DNA of 64,000 nt from Azophilus sp965116165 (lineage in GTDB: Bacteria; Pseudomonadota; Gammaproteobacteria; Pseudomonadales; Azotimanducaceae): the NCBI GenBank assembly GCA_965116165.1, contig OZ220484.1:1054001-1118000 (forward strand), given 5' to 3'. Positions within the stretch are counted from its first letter, which is position 1. Each line of letters starts with the position of its first letter. The translations under genes were made by a program, and so were the position numbers. Below the pieces are notes generated by a model. The model was not told the DNA's origin. It saw nothing but the letters and a program-made list of their open reading frames with translations, and ran no database searches. This document shows, piece by piece, positions 47,193 to 55,469 of this stretch.

Positions 47193-47221
47193 ATGATAGA
47201 GAAAGAGCATGCGCCGGGCAA
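47193..47221 (-). promoter_or_regulatory. Candidate promoter for thrS leader
   Basis: Read leftwards: TTGCCC (47216-47221), 17-base spacer, TATCAT (47193-47198). Transcription would begin just before the leader peptide ATG at 47184. It is called only from motif and spacing. Confidence 0.4.
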
Positions 47222-47336
47222 CGCCGACCCAGGGGGCTTTTCGCCGCAAATACGGCTAGACATCCGCAGGGTGACGCAGTTTCAATTGCGAGCTCGCTGA
47301 ACATTGCACCTGGTGCGGCGTCGACACGGGGCAACA

Positions 47337-49142
47337 ATGCCTGAAATTCCCAATTTGCACGCGCTGGCCGCCATGCTGGTAACAGCGATAGCCCTGGTGC
47401 TGTTCAGCCGTGACCGGGCAAGGCTGGAGGTAACGAGCCTCGGCCTGCTCGCCGTGCTGGCCTTGGGATTTTCACTGTTCCCATATCAGGGTTTCCGCCC
47501 GGCGGCACTCTTTTCCGGTTTCGGACACGAGGCGCTCATTGCCGTCTGCGCCCTGATGGTGCTGGGCCAGGGGCTGGTGCGGACCGGCGCGCTGGAACCG
47601 GTCGGGCGAATGCTCAGCCTCTTTTGGGGCAAGCTTCCCGTTCTCTCCCTCCTGGCCACTCTCCTTATCGGCGCGGTGTTGTCCGCCTTCATCAACAACA
47701 CGCCGATCGTGGTTCTGCTCCTGCCAATCCTCATCAGCGTGTGCATGCGAACCGGCAGTTCATCCAGCGGTCTGCTCATGCCCATGGGTTTCGCCACGCT
47801 GATCGGCGGTATGGCCACCACCATAGGCACATCCACCAACCTACTCGTGGTCAGCGTCGCGGCCGATCTGGGGCTCCGTGAATTCGGCATGTTCGACTTT
47901 CTATACCCCGCGGCCATCGCCGGGGGTGTGGCCATCGTCTATCTCTGGCTCATCGCCCCGCGCCTTTTGCCAAATCGCGAGATATCGCTGACCGATCCAG
48001 CGCACCGAATGTTCGAGGCGCGGCTGCATATCAACGACAAGGCCCCAATCGTCGGCCGCACCCTCGCGGAAGCGATGGCGCAGACCGACGGCGACATGCG
48101 GGTACGAAGTATCCGGCGCGGCGACACCTTCATCGTACCCCTACCCGACGTGACCTTGAGGTCCGGCGACCAACTGCGGGTCATCGACACCCCAAAAAAA
48201 CTAAAGGCGTACGAAGAGCGGCTGAAAGCGACCCTGCGCGGCCCAAGCCAATCCCAAAATGAAGAGCAGCCGTTGCTGGCGGAAAATCAGATGCTGGCGG
48301 AAATCGCCGTGGTGTACGGCTCCCCGCTGGACCGGGCCAACCTGCGATTCGCGCGGTTCATTGACCGGTTCCAGCTCATCCCGTTGGCACTGCATCGGGC
48401 CGGACGCGACATCTGGCGCTCCCAGCGCGATATCGAGGATGTGAATCTGCAACCCGGAGATGTTCTGCTTGTGCAGGGCGACCAAGAGCAAATTACGGCC
48501 GCCAAGCGCAGCACGGAATTTCTCGTTCTCGATGCCAGCGTCGATATCCCCAGCACCCGCAAGGCACCGCTGGCGCTGGGAATCATCGCCCTGGTCGTGA
48601 CGCTCGCGGCCACGGGTGTACTGCCCATCTCCGTCAGTGCCGTGGCGGGGGTGGTGGCCATGCTGCTGACCCGGTGCCTCAACGTGTCCGAGGCCATGCG
48701 GGCGATCAACCCATCCGTATTCTTCGTGGTTGTCGCAAGTTTGGCACTCGGGCGAGCCCTGACGGAAACGGGCGCAACCCTCTTCATCACCGATCTGTTC
48801 CTGTTCATGCTCGATGGCGCCAGCGCAACGGCTATCCTGGGTGGGCTCATGCTGCTACTCGCCATCCTGACCAACATCGTTTCCAACAACGCCGCCGCCG
48901 TCATCGGCACACCGATTGCCGTCAGCATCGCCCAGCAATTGCATTTGCCACCGGAGCCCTTTGTTCTCGCCGTGCTGTTCGGCGCCAACATGAGCTACGC
49001 GACGCCGATGGCCTATCAGACCAATCTGCTCGTCATGAGCGCGGGGAACTATCGGTTCGTGGAATTCGCGAAGGTGGGGCTGCCGTTGATCTTGTTGATG
49101 CTGGCCACATTGACCTGGGCGCTTTCGGAAATGTACCTGTGA
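47337..49142 (+). CDS. SLC13/DASS-type anion transporter with central RCK_C domains
   Basis: About 600 residues with two hydrophobic halves around a soluble middle. The first half has FINNTPIVVLLLPILISVCM and TTIGTSTNLLVVSVAADLGL. The middle contains two RCK_C (TrkA-C) repeats (APIVGRTLAEAMAQTDGDMR ... VTLRSGDQLRVIDT, and LVQGDQEQI near the end of the second). The second half has FFVVVASLALGRALTETGAT and LTNIVSNNAAAVIGTPIAVS. The paired SNT/NNA-type motifs are typical of Na+-coupled dicarboxylate or sulfate carriers; the substrate cannot be assigned. It diverges from the thrS leader. The ATG at 47337 is preferred over one 33 bases upstream. Confidence 0.88.
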   Translation: MPEIPNLHALAAMLVTAIALVLFSRDRARLEVTSLGLLAVLALGFSLFPYQGFRPAALFSGFGHEALIAVCALMVLGQGLVRTGALEPVGRMLSLFWGKLPVLSLLATLLIGAVLSAFINNTPIVVLLLPILISVCMRTGSSSSGLLMPMGFATLIGGMATTIGTSTNLLVVSVAADLGLREFGMFDFLYPAAIAGGVAIVYLWLIAPRLLPNREISLTDPAHRMFEARLHINDKAPIVGRTLAEAMAQTDGDMRVRSIRRGDTFIVPLPDVTLRSGDQLRVIDTPKKLKAYEERLKATLRGPSQSQNEEQPLLAENQMLAEIAVVYGSPLDRANLRFARFIDRFQLIPLALHRAGRDIWRSQRDIEDVNLQPGDVLLVQGDQEQITAAKRSTEFLVLDASVDIPSTRKAPLALGIIALVVTLAATGVLPISVSAVAGVVAMLLTRCLNVSEAMRAINPSVFFVVVASLALGRALTETGATLFITDLFLFMLDGASATAILGGLMLLLAILTNIVSNNAAAVIGTPIAVSIAQQLHLPPEPFVLAVLFGANMSYATPMAYQTNLLVMSAGNYRFVEFAKVGLPLILLMLATLTWALSEMYL

Positions 49143-49165
49143 CGCAATGATGCCCTCATTCCGCC

Positions 49166-49256
49166 TCTCCCCACGCGTGGTGCCGAATCTGGCGGCGGTG
49201 AACCTGTATCGTGGCCTGTATTGCACCCCTCCCCACGCGTGCTGCCGAATCAGGCC
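49166..49256. repeat. Short direct repeat before the acnA stop
   Basis: CTCCCCACGCGTG[G/C]TGCCGAATC occurs at about 49168-49190 and 49230-49252, between the convergent transporter and acnA genes. The second copy overlaps the last acnA codons. Confidence 0.7.
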
Positions 49257-51919
49257 GCCCTCGCCACCAGATTATTCAGCACATACTGCAAAATCCCGCC
49301 ACACTTGAAGTAGGCGATCTCGTTGTCCGTATCCAGGCGGCTGAGCACGGTGAGGGTGTGCGCACCGGCGCCCCCCTCCACCACCAATTCGAGCTCCTGA
49401 CCCGGCACTATTTCGGCGGCATCGGCCGGCAGGCGAATATCGACGATCTCGTCGCCCCTGAGTTTTAGTGTCTTGCGACTGTCGCCGTCTTTGAATACCA
49501 ATGGCAGGACACCCATGCCGATTAGGTTCGAGCGGTGGATGCGCTCGAAGCTTTCGGCGACAACCGCCCTGACGCCAAGCAACCGGGTACCCTTGGCCGC
49601 CCAGTCGCGGCTCGAGCCGGTGCCGTATTCCTTGCCGGCAAAGACGACCAGCGGGGTTCCCTCGCCCTGGTAGCGTATCGCCGCATCGTAGATGGGGAGT
49701 TCATCCCCGGTCGGGATGTGCCGGGTATGCCCACCCTCGGTGCCCGGAACCATTTCGTTGCGAATGCGGATGTTGGCGAAGGTACCCCGCATCATCACCT
49801 CGTGATTGCCGCGCCGCGAACCGTAGGAATTGAAGTCGGCAACGTTTACGCCGCGCTGTTGCAAATAGTGGCCGGCCGGGCTGTCCGGTTGAATGGCGCC
49901 GGCGGGTGAAATATGGTCGGTGGTTACCGAATCGCCCAACAGCGCCAGGATACGGGCACCCGCCACCTCCACCGATTGTTCGAGGTCGCCGCCGACCGAG
50001 AAGAAGGGAGGCTGCTTGATATAGGTGGAATCCTGCCAGCCGTAGACATCGGATTCCTCCACTTCGATGGCGCGCCAGGCATCGGGGCCGGTGAACACAT
50101 CCTCGTATTGGCGACCGAACATATCCGCGGAAACCTGGGCCACGGCGCTGGCGATCTCCGCATTGCTTGGCCAGATGTCGCGGAGATAGACCGCGTTGCC
50201 GCCGGCATCCCGTCCGATCGGATCCTTGGCCAGGTCGATGCGCGTGGTTCCGGCAAGCGCATAGGCCACAACCAGCGGCGGCGACGCCAACCAGTTGGTG
50301 CGCACCTCCTGGTGAACCCGGCCTTCGAAGTTGCGGTTGCCGGAGAGCACCGAGGCAACCACCAAATCGCCTTCCGCGACGGCCGCCGAGATTGCCTCCG
50401 GCATAGGTCCGGAATTGCCGATGCAGGTGGTGCAGCCATAACCGACCAGGTTGAAGCCCAGCCTGTCGAGATCGTTCCGCAGGCCCGTCTTTTCCAGATA
50501 CTCCGTCACCACCTTCGATCCCGGCGCCAACGATGTCTTGACCCAGGGTTTGACGCTCAGGCCCCGCTCGGCGGCCTTTCGAGCAACCAGGCCGGCACCC
50601 AGCATAACCGCCGGATTCGACGTATTGGTGCAGGAGGTGATCGCGGCGATGACCACCGCGCCGTGCCCGATCGCATAGTCGGTTCCGGGCACGGCAACGG
50701 GGGCGTCGGTGGGCGCGCGGCCTTGCAATTCAAGAGCTTCGTCGAAAGCCGCGGCTATCCGCGACAGCGCCACGCGATCCTGGGGCCGCTTGGGTCCGGC
50801 GAGGCTCGGTTCAATGGAGCCGAGATCGAGTTCGAGGGTATCCGTATAGGTCGCCTCCGCCTCCCCGCGCCATAGGCCCTGGGCTTGCGCATAGGCTTCC
50901 ACAAGCGCCACGGTTTGTGCGGGGCGGTTGGTCAGACGCAGATAATCGATGGTCTCCCGATCAACGGGAAAGAACCCGCAGGTGGCGCCGTATTCCGGCG
51001 CCATGTTGGCAATGGTGGCGCGGTCCGCCAACGGCAGCTCGTCGAGGCCCGCGCCAAAGAATTCGACAAACTTGCCCACCACACCGCGGGCACGCAGCAT
51101 TTCCACAACCCGCAACACCAGGTCGGTCGCCGTGATGCCTTCGGGGAGCCGACCGGTCAGCCGGAAGCCGATGACCTCGGGAATCAGCATGGAGATCGGC
51201 TGGCCAAGCATCGCCGCCTCGGCTTCGATGCCGCCGACGCCCCAGCCCAGCACGCCCGCGCCATTGATCATGGTGGTGTGGCTGTCGGTCCCCACCAGGG
51301 TGTCGGGATAGGCCAGGGTCCGCCCATTCGTGCGCTCGCTCCAAACAACACGGGCCAGATATTCCAGATTGACCTGGTGGCAGATACCGGTGCCGGGTGG
51401 AACCACCCGAAAATTGTCGAAGGCGGTTTGCCCCCAACGCAGGAATCGGTAGCGTTCCTCGTTGCGAGCCATCTCGAGTTCGACATTTTCCGCAAAGGCC
51501 CGGCCATCGCCGAACCGATCCACCATGACGGAATGGTCAATGACCAAATCAACCGGGGAGAGCGGATTGACAATATCCGGCTCAAGCCCCGCCGCGAGTA
51601 CCGCGCCGCGCATGGCGGCCAGGTCGGCCACCGCCGGCACACCGGTGAAGTCCTGCATCAGCACCCGGGCCGGACGATAGGCAATCTCGCCGCCGGAGCG
51701 CGGGTTGTCCGACCAGTTGGCCAATGCCTCGATATCGGCCCGCGCGACCGAATCGCCGTCTTCGAATCGAAGCAAGTTCTCCAGCAGAATCTTCAGCGTC
51801 ATGGGCAGCCGGGAGATGTTGCCGACACCCGCCGCCTGCGCCTCGGGGAGGCTGTAATAGTGGTGGGCAATGCCCTCGACGGCGAGTGTGCGCCGGCATT
51901 GAAAGCTGTCTAGGCTCAT
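49250..51919 (-). CDS. acnA: Aconitate hydratase A
   Basis: Aconitase of the IRP/AcnA type, 889 residues; isomerises citrate to isocitrate in the TCA cycle with a [4Fe-4S] cluster. Cluster cysteines are in AAITSCTNTSNPAVML and GYGCTTCIGNSGPMPEAI. Other landmarks: MTLKILLENLLR, RVLMQDFTGVPAVADLAAMR, TLVGTDSHTTMINGAGVLGW, LGDSVTTDHISPAGAI and AGKEYGTGSSRDWAAKGTRL in the swivel domain. Length and order match the family throughout. It is transcribed toward the SLC13 gene. No regulator is nearby. Confidence 0.96.
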   Translation of the reverse strand: MSLDSFQCRRTLAVEGIAHHYYSLPEAQAAGVGNISRLPMTLKILLENLLRFEDGDSVARADIEALANWSDNPRSGGEIAYRPARVLMQDFTGVPAVADLAAMRGAVLAAGLEPDIVNPLSPVDLVIDHSVMVDRFGDGRAFAENVELEMARNEERYRFLRWGQTAFDNFRVVPPGTGICHQVNLEYLARVVWSERTNGRTLAYPDTLVGTDSHTTMINGAGVLGWGVGGIEAEAAMLGQPISMLIPEVIGFRLTGRLPEGITATDLVLRVVEMLRARGVVGKFVEFFGAGLDELPLADRATIANMAPEYGATCGFFPVDRETIDYLRLTNRPAQTVALVEAYAQAQGLWRGEAEATYTDTLELDLGSIEPSLAGPKRPQDRVALSRIAAAFDEALELQGRAPTDAPVAVPGTDYAIGHGAVVIAAITSCTNTSNPAVMLGAGLVARKAAERGLSVKPWVKTSLAPGSKVVTEYLEKTGLRNDLDRLGFNLVGYGCTTCIGNSGPMPEAISAAVAEGDLVVASVLSGNRNFEGRVHQEVRTNWLASPPLVVAYALAGTTRIDLAKDPIGRDAGGNAVYLRDIWPSNAEIASAVAQVSADMFGRQYEDVFTGPDAWRAIEVEESDVYGWQDSTYIKQPPFFSVGGDLEQSVEVAGARILALLGDSVTTDHISPAGAIQPDSPAGHYLQQRGVNVADFNSYGSRRGNHEVMMRGTFANIRIRNEMVPGTEGGHTRHIPTGDELPIYDAAIRYQGEGTPLVVFAGKEYGTGSSRDWAAKGTRLLGVRAVVAESFERIHRSNLIGMGVLPLVFKDGDSRKTLKLRGDEIVDIRLPADAAEIVPGQELELVVEGGAGAHTLTVLSRLDTDNEIAYFKCGGILQYVLNNLVARAA

Positions 51920-52274
51920 GGATCCTCTCTGTTGTCGAATGGGCCGGGCTCATTGCGCATTTGCCCGGCCAAGCGGAGTGCCGGGTATTGTATCAATTTG
52001 CTCCCGACCAACACCCAAATGGTCAATGTCGCTAGGCATGCAGACCCCAACGGATGACCGCGCATAACCGCGCATAGTTGGCGGGAATAGCTGTCAATCA
52101 AATGCAGCGGGTATTTTGCCTGATACGGAATCCATTGTGGCGGCACTGTCCACGATGGATGTGGGTGGTGTCGCAATTCGCAATCGAGGGTCGCCAAACG
52201 CCTTTAAGGTGCGGCTTCCGGGTGCTGAAGATTCAAATTGAACCACTATCCAGACAAGGGCTCACTTTGAATTT
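51920..52274. other. Intergenic region upstream of acnA
   Basis: 355 bases with no gene supported. It should hold the acnA promoter, but no -10/-35 pair stands out. A short inverted CCCGGC / GCCGGG occurs at about 51961-51983. The end of tpm reads into it. Confidence 0.4.
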
Positions 52275-52937
52275 TCAGCGCTCCTTGCCGATGCTATAAA
52301 CGCCTTCCATGACGGAGGCGAGCCCGGCCTCCTTGAAATGGGGAGGCACGAGGTCGGTTTCGAAGTACGCCAAGCGCTCCACCCGCCCGCGCTCGCCATA
52401 GAGTTCCCGCACTTCTTCCTCGGGGACGCTGAACGGCGGACCGAGTACCCTGGACTGGTCGTAATCCAAAGTGATCAACAGCGTTCTGCCGCCCTCCGGA
52501 ATGACCCGCTGAATATGATCCGCGTAGATGGCCCGCCGTTCGGGCGGCAGGGCAATGAGGGCACCGCGGTCGTAAGTGCCCTGGGTGGCGCCGATTTGCG
52601 GGGCGCTGATTTCCAGATAATCCCCGCAATAGATGCGGTAGCCGCCGCCACTGAAGCGGGGAATGCCGTCGCGATTTTCCGCCACCTCGAAACGAATGCC
52701 GTTCTCTTCAAAGAAACCGCGCACCGCAGCCTCCGAGATTTCGACCCCGTAGACCGGATGGCCGCGCTTGCGCAGCCAAATCATGTCCAGCGACTTGCCG
52801 CAGAGCGGGACGAAAACCGGGCAATCCTCCGGCAATCCCAACTTCGGCCAATACTCGACGAGCAGCGAACTCACGTCCGGCTGATGCCAGCCAATCTGCC
52901 CGGTGCGCCAACGCTCCAACCAAAACTCAGTTTTCAT
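52275..52937 (-). CDS. tpm: Thiopurine S-methyltransferase family protein
   Basis: SAM-dependent methyltransferase of the bacterial TPMT family, 220 residues, which methylates thiopurines and, in characterised members, oxyanions such as selenite or tellurite. Family landmarks: FWLERWRTGQIGWHQPDVSS at the N-terminus, the SAM-binding FVPLCGKSLDMIWLRKRGH and VYGVEISEAAVRGFFEE, the DYDQSRVLGPPFSV segment, and DRGALIALPPERRAIYADH. The start codon lies in a 28-bp sequence that also occurs in the ggt 3' end (see findings). It is downstream of ggt in the same direction. Confidence 0.93.
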   Translation of the reverse strand: MKTEFWLERWRTGQIGWHQPDVSSLLVEYWPKLGLPEDCPVFVPLCGKSLDMIWLRKRGHPVYGVEISEAAVRGFFEENGIRFEVAENRDGIPRFSGGGYRIYCGDYLEISAPQIGATQGTYDRGALIALPPERRAIYADHIQRVIPEGGRTLLITLDYDQSRVLGPPFSVPEEEVRELYGERGRVERLAYFETDLVPPHFKEAGLASVMEGVYSIGKER

Positions 52938-53101
52938 CCCGTCCGTCCCCGGTTGCTCCCGAAAGCATCAAGCCAACAGCCTGTCGGGCTTTATGGCGCA
53001 GTGCTTTCACCACTCTTGCCGGCCTCGCCACGTTCATTCATGAATAAGTCGGGCTAAAGGCCCTGCGGCGGTATTTCATCCCGCTCGTCCCCGGTTGCTC
53101 C
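52932..53101. repeat. 28-bp direct repeat linking the ggt 3' end to the tpm start, plus a REP-like motif
   Basis: TTTCATCCCG[T/C][C/T]CGTCCCCGG with TTGCTCC following occurs at 52932-52959 and 53074-53101 with two differences. The first contains the tpm start codon; the second encodes GATGDERDEI near the GGT C-terminus. Between them, AACAGCCTGTCGGGCTTTAT with GGCGCA after it (52975-53000) matches a motif at 55327-55351 on the other strand. Confidence 0.75.
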
Positions 53102-54961
53102 GCCGTCGAATGGGTCACAGGAAACATCGGCCGGTGAACCCACAGCCTGTACGCCGACCGCGCCGCCGGTGTTGCGGGGATCCGCCACGGCAAATACGCC
53201 GTTCTCGCCCCGGGATACCGAATTGGCGTCGCCGATTCCCCTTCCGAAGGTCCAGGGCACCAATCTCTCGTGCCCCATGGCGCGCAACAACGACAGGGTG
53301 TCCGGCGAAAACGCAAGCGGTTCGTGAAGCACCCGGTCCGGCAACCATTGGTGATGGAAACGCGGGGCGCCGACGGCATCGGCAACACTCATGCCATGGT
53401 CGATGGTATTCACGACCACCTGCAGCACGGTGGTGATGATCGTGCTGCCACCCGGCGACCCGGTGCTCAATACCGCTTCGCCATCCCTGACCAGGAGCGT
53501 CGGCGTCATGGAACTCAACATGCGTTTGCCGGGCTCAATGGCGTTGGCGTCGCCACCAAGCAGGCCAAAAACATTCGGGGTGTTCTCCTTTGCCGAAAAA
53601 TCGTCCATTTCATTGTTGAGCAGAATACCCGTGCCTTCGGCAACAATCTTCGAGCCATAGGACAGGTTGAGCGTCGTGGTGTAGGCCACCGCGTTGCCGT
53701 GCCTGTCCATGACGGAGAGATGCGTGGTGTCCGGGCTTTCGTCGGGCGGTGCCGCGCCGGCGCCGATAGCGGCGGAGCGGCTGGCCTTTTGCGGGTTGAA
53801 ATCGGCGAATCGGGCCTGGGCGTAGGCTTTGCTTGTCAGGCGGGCAACCGGCACCGGATAGTAATCGGGGTCGCCCAGATATTCCGCCCGGTCCGCATAG
53901 GCCCGACGCGCCGCCTCAATCAGGTGATGCGCCAGGGCGGCGCTGCCGAACCCCATCGCGCCGACATCGTAAGGTTCCAGCATGTTGAGCACCTGCACGA
54001 GCAGCACACCGCCGGAGGACGGCGGCGGCATGGAGACGATCTCGTACCCCCGATAGGAACCGATAATCGGCTCGCGCCAAACGCTCCGGTAGGCGGCCAA
54101 ATCCTCGTGGGTGATCAGCCCGCCACCGCGTTGCATTTCGGCAACGATCAGATCCGCGGTTTTGCCTTCGTAGAAACCGGCGCGTCCCTCAATCTTGATG
54201 CGTTCCAGACTCGCCGCAAGGTCGGGCTGCCGAAACAGGTCGCCCGCATCAAAGGGGCTGCCGTCCGCCCGCGCAAACAGGGCCGCGCTGCCGGGGTGGG
54301 GTGCGAACTGGTCGCGGCGACGGGCGAACGCCTCGGCCATATCACGGGGCAGGGCGAATCCGTCGCGAGCCAGGTCGATGGCCGGCTGCACGACCTGGGC
54401 GCGGGTCATGGCGCCAAATTTCTCAAGCACGGCGAGCAGCCCGTCCACGCTACCGGGCACGCCGGAGGCAAGATGGGAATCGGTGGATAGGCCCTCGATA
54501 ACCTTGCCGTCGCCATCCTGGTACATCGTGCGCGTGGCGGCGGCGGGTGCTTTTTCCCGGTGATCATTGGTGGCAGTGGTGCCGTCCGCCATGCGAATCA
54601 CCATGAAGCCGCCCCCGCCGAGGTTGCCCGCGGACGGCCAGGCCACGGCCAGCGCAAAGCCGCCCGCCACCGCGGCATCCACCGCATTGCCGCCGCGGCG
54701 CAGCATATCCGCCGCCACCTCGGAAGCCAGCCGCGACCGGCTCGCCACCGCGCCAGCCGCCCCGAACTCGGCGGGCGGGCTCACCGCCGTGGCGAATGAT
54801 CCACCGAGCAGCAGCGAAAACAACACCGCCGCCGGTAAGAACCGTCCTAGTACTCGGTGTTCGTCCGCCACCGCCTTGCGTGGATGTATCAACTTGTCAC
54901 CCAAACCCGCTCCAACCCCCTCGTCGCCGACGGGAATGCACCCTTCGTTGAAAGCCGCCAA
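53054..54961 (-). CDS. ggt: Gamma-glutamyltranspeptidase
   Basis: Periplasmic Ntn-hydrolase that cleaves or transfers the gamma-glutamyl group of glutathione; it is made as a proenzyme that cuts itself into two subunits. 635 residues. The catalytic Thr starts the small subunit in PDTTHLSVMDRHGNAVAYTT, followed by LNLSYGSKIVAEGTGILLNN and the glycine-rich STGSPGGSTIITTVLQVV. The large subunit shows NAVDAAVAGGFALAVAWPSA and NLGGGGFMVIR. A signal sequence (LPAAVLFSLLLGGSFATA) is preceded by about 40 residues from the ATG; a GTG at VADEHRVLGRF could be the true start. Confidence 0.94.
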   Translation of the reverse strand: MAAFNEGCIPVGDEGVGAGLGDKLIHPRKAVADEHRVLGRFLPAAVLFSLLLGGSFATAVSPPAEFGAAGAVASRSRLASEVAADMLRRGGNAVDAAVAGGFALAVAWPSAGNLGGGGFMVIRMADGTTATNDHREKAPAAATRTMYQDGDGKVIEGLSTDSHLASGVPGSVDGLLAVLEKFGAMTRAQVVQPAIDLARDGFALPRDMAEAFARRRDQFAPHPGSAALFARADGSPFDAGDLFRQPDLAASLERIKIEGRAGFYEGKTADLIVAEMQRGGGLITHEDLAAYRSVWREPIIGSYRGYEIVSMPPPSSGGVLLVQVLNMLEPYDVGAMGFGSAALAHHLIEAARRAYADRAEYLGDPDYYPVPVARLTSKAYAQARFADFNPQKASRSAAIGAGAAPPDESPDTTHLSVMDRHGNAVAYTTTLNLSYGSKIVAEGTGILLNNEMDDFSAKENTPNVFGLLGGDANAIEPGKRMLSSMTPTLLVRDGEAVLSTGSPGGSTIITTVLQVVVNTIDHGMSVADAVGAPRFHHQWLPDRVLHEPLAFSPDTLSLLRAMGHERLVPWTFGRGIGDANSVSRGENGVFAVADPRNTGGAVGVQAVGSPADVSCDPFDGGATGDERDEIPPQGL

Positions 54962-55469
54962 TTTTAGCCCCCGGTCTCTGCCAAATGCAGGGACAATTCT
55001 GTATGGATTGACAAGCGAGTGCCACCCGAAATCAAGGGCCTCTCGCCCCCTCCGCCCGGTGGCCCCGCATCCAGATAGTGTCGCGGTTCGACATTGGCAC
55101 GAACCGAACAGCGGGCGAGTTCCAGTACTCTATGCAACTGACAATGCCGCATCAGTGGCGGCGGGAGCTCCCGGGCAAGGCGCGGCCGCGCAGTCGGAAC
55201 CCCCGGCCGGGGAGCGCGGGGGCTTAGGCCGCGCATCTTGACGCTTGCGGGCGCACCGATGCGGCATTGTCAGTTGGATGGAACACCAGCAGCCTGTCGG
55301 ACCTAGCCGTCCCGATATGAAATTAAGCGCCATAAAGTCCGACAAGCTGCCAATCATCGAGTTTTTGTGCATCGTTCCGGGAAAAGGTAGAGTCCCGCAC
55401 ATCACTATATTATCGGGGTAACAAACATGGCGCATGACATTGTGAGCGGCGACTGAGGAACGTCTGAGC
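54962..55469. other. Intergenic region with inverted repeats before the defence island
   Basis: 508 bases without a supported gene. Two inverted pairs are visible. AACTGACAATGCCGCATC at about 55135-55152 is mirrored at about 55258-55275 around a GC-rich core. GCAGCCTGTCGGAC (about 55289-55302) is mirrored by GTCCGACAAGCTGC (about 55337-55350). They mark the boundary between housekeeping genes and the island. Confidence 0.6.

Noticed and set aside
47185..47337. Longer leftward frame extending the thrS leader peptide to 74 codons
   Set aside because: It would overlap the start of the divergent transporter, and the attenuator logic needs only the short Thr-rich frame.
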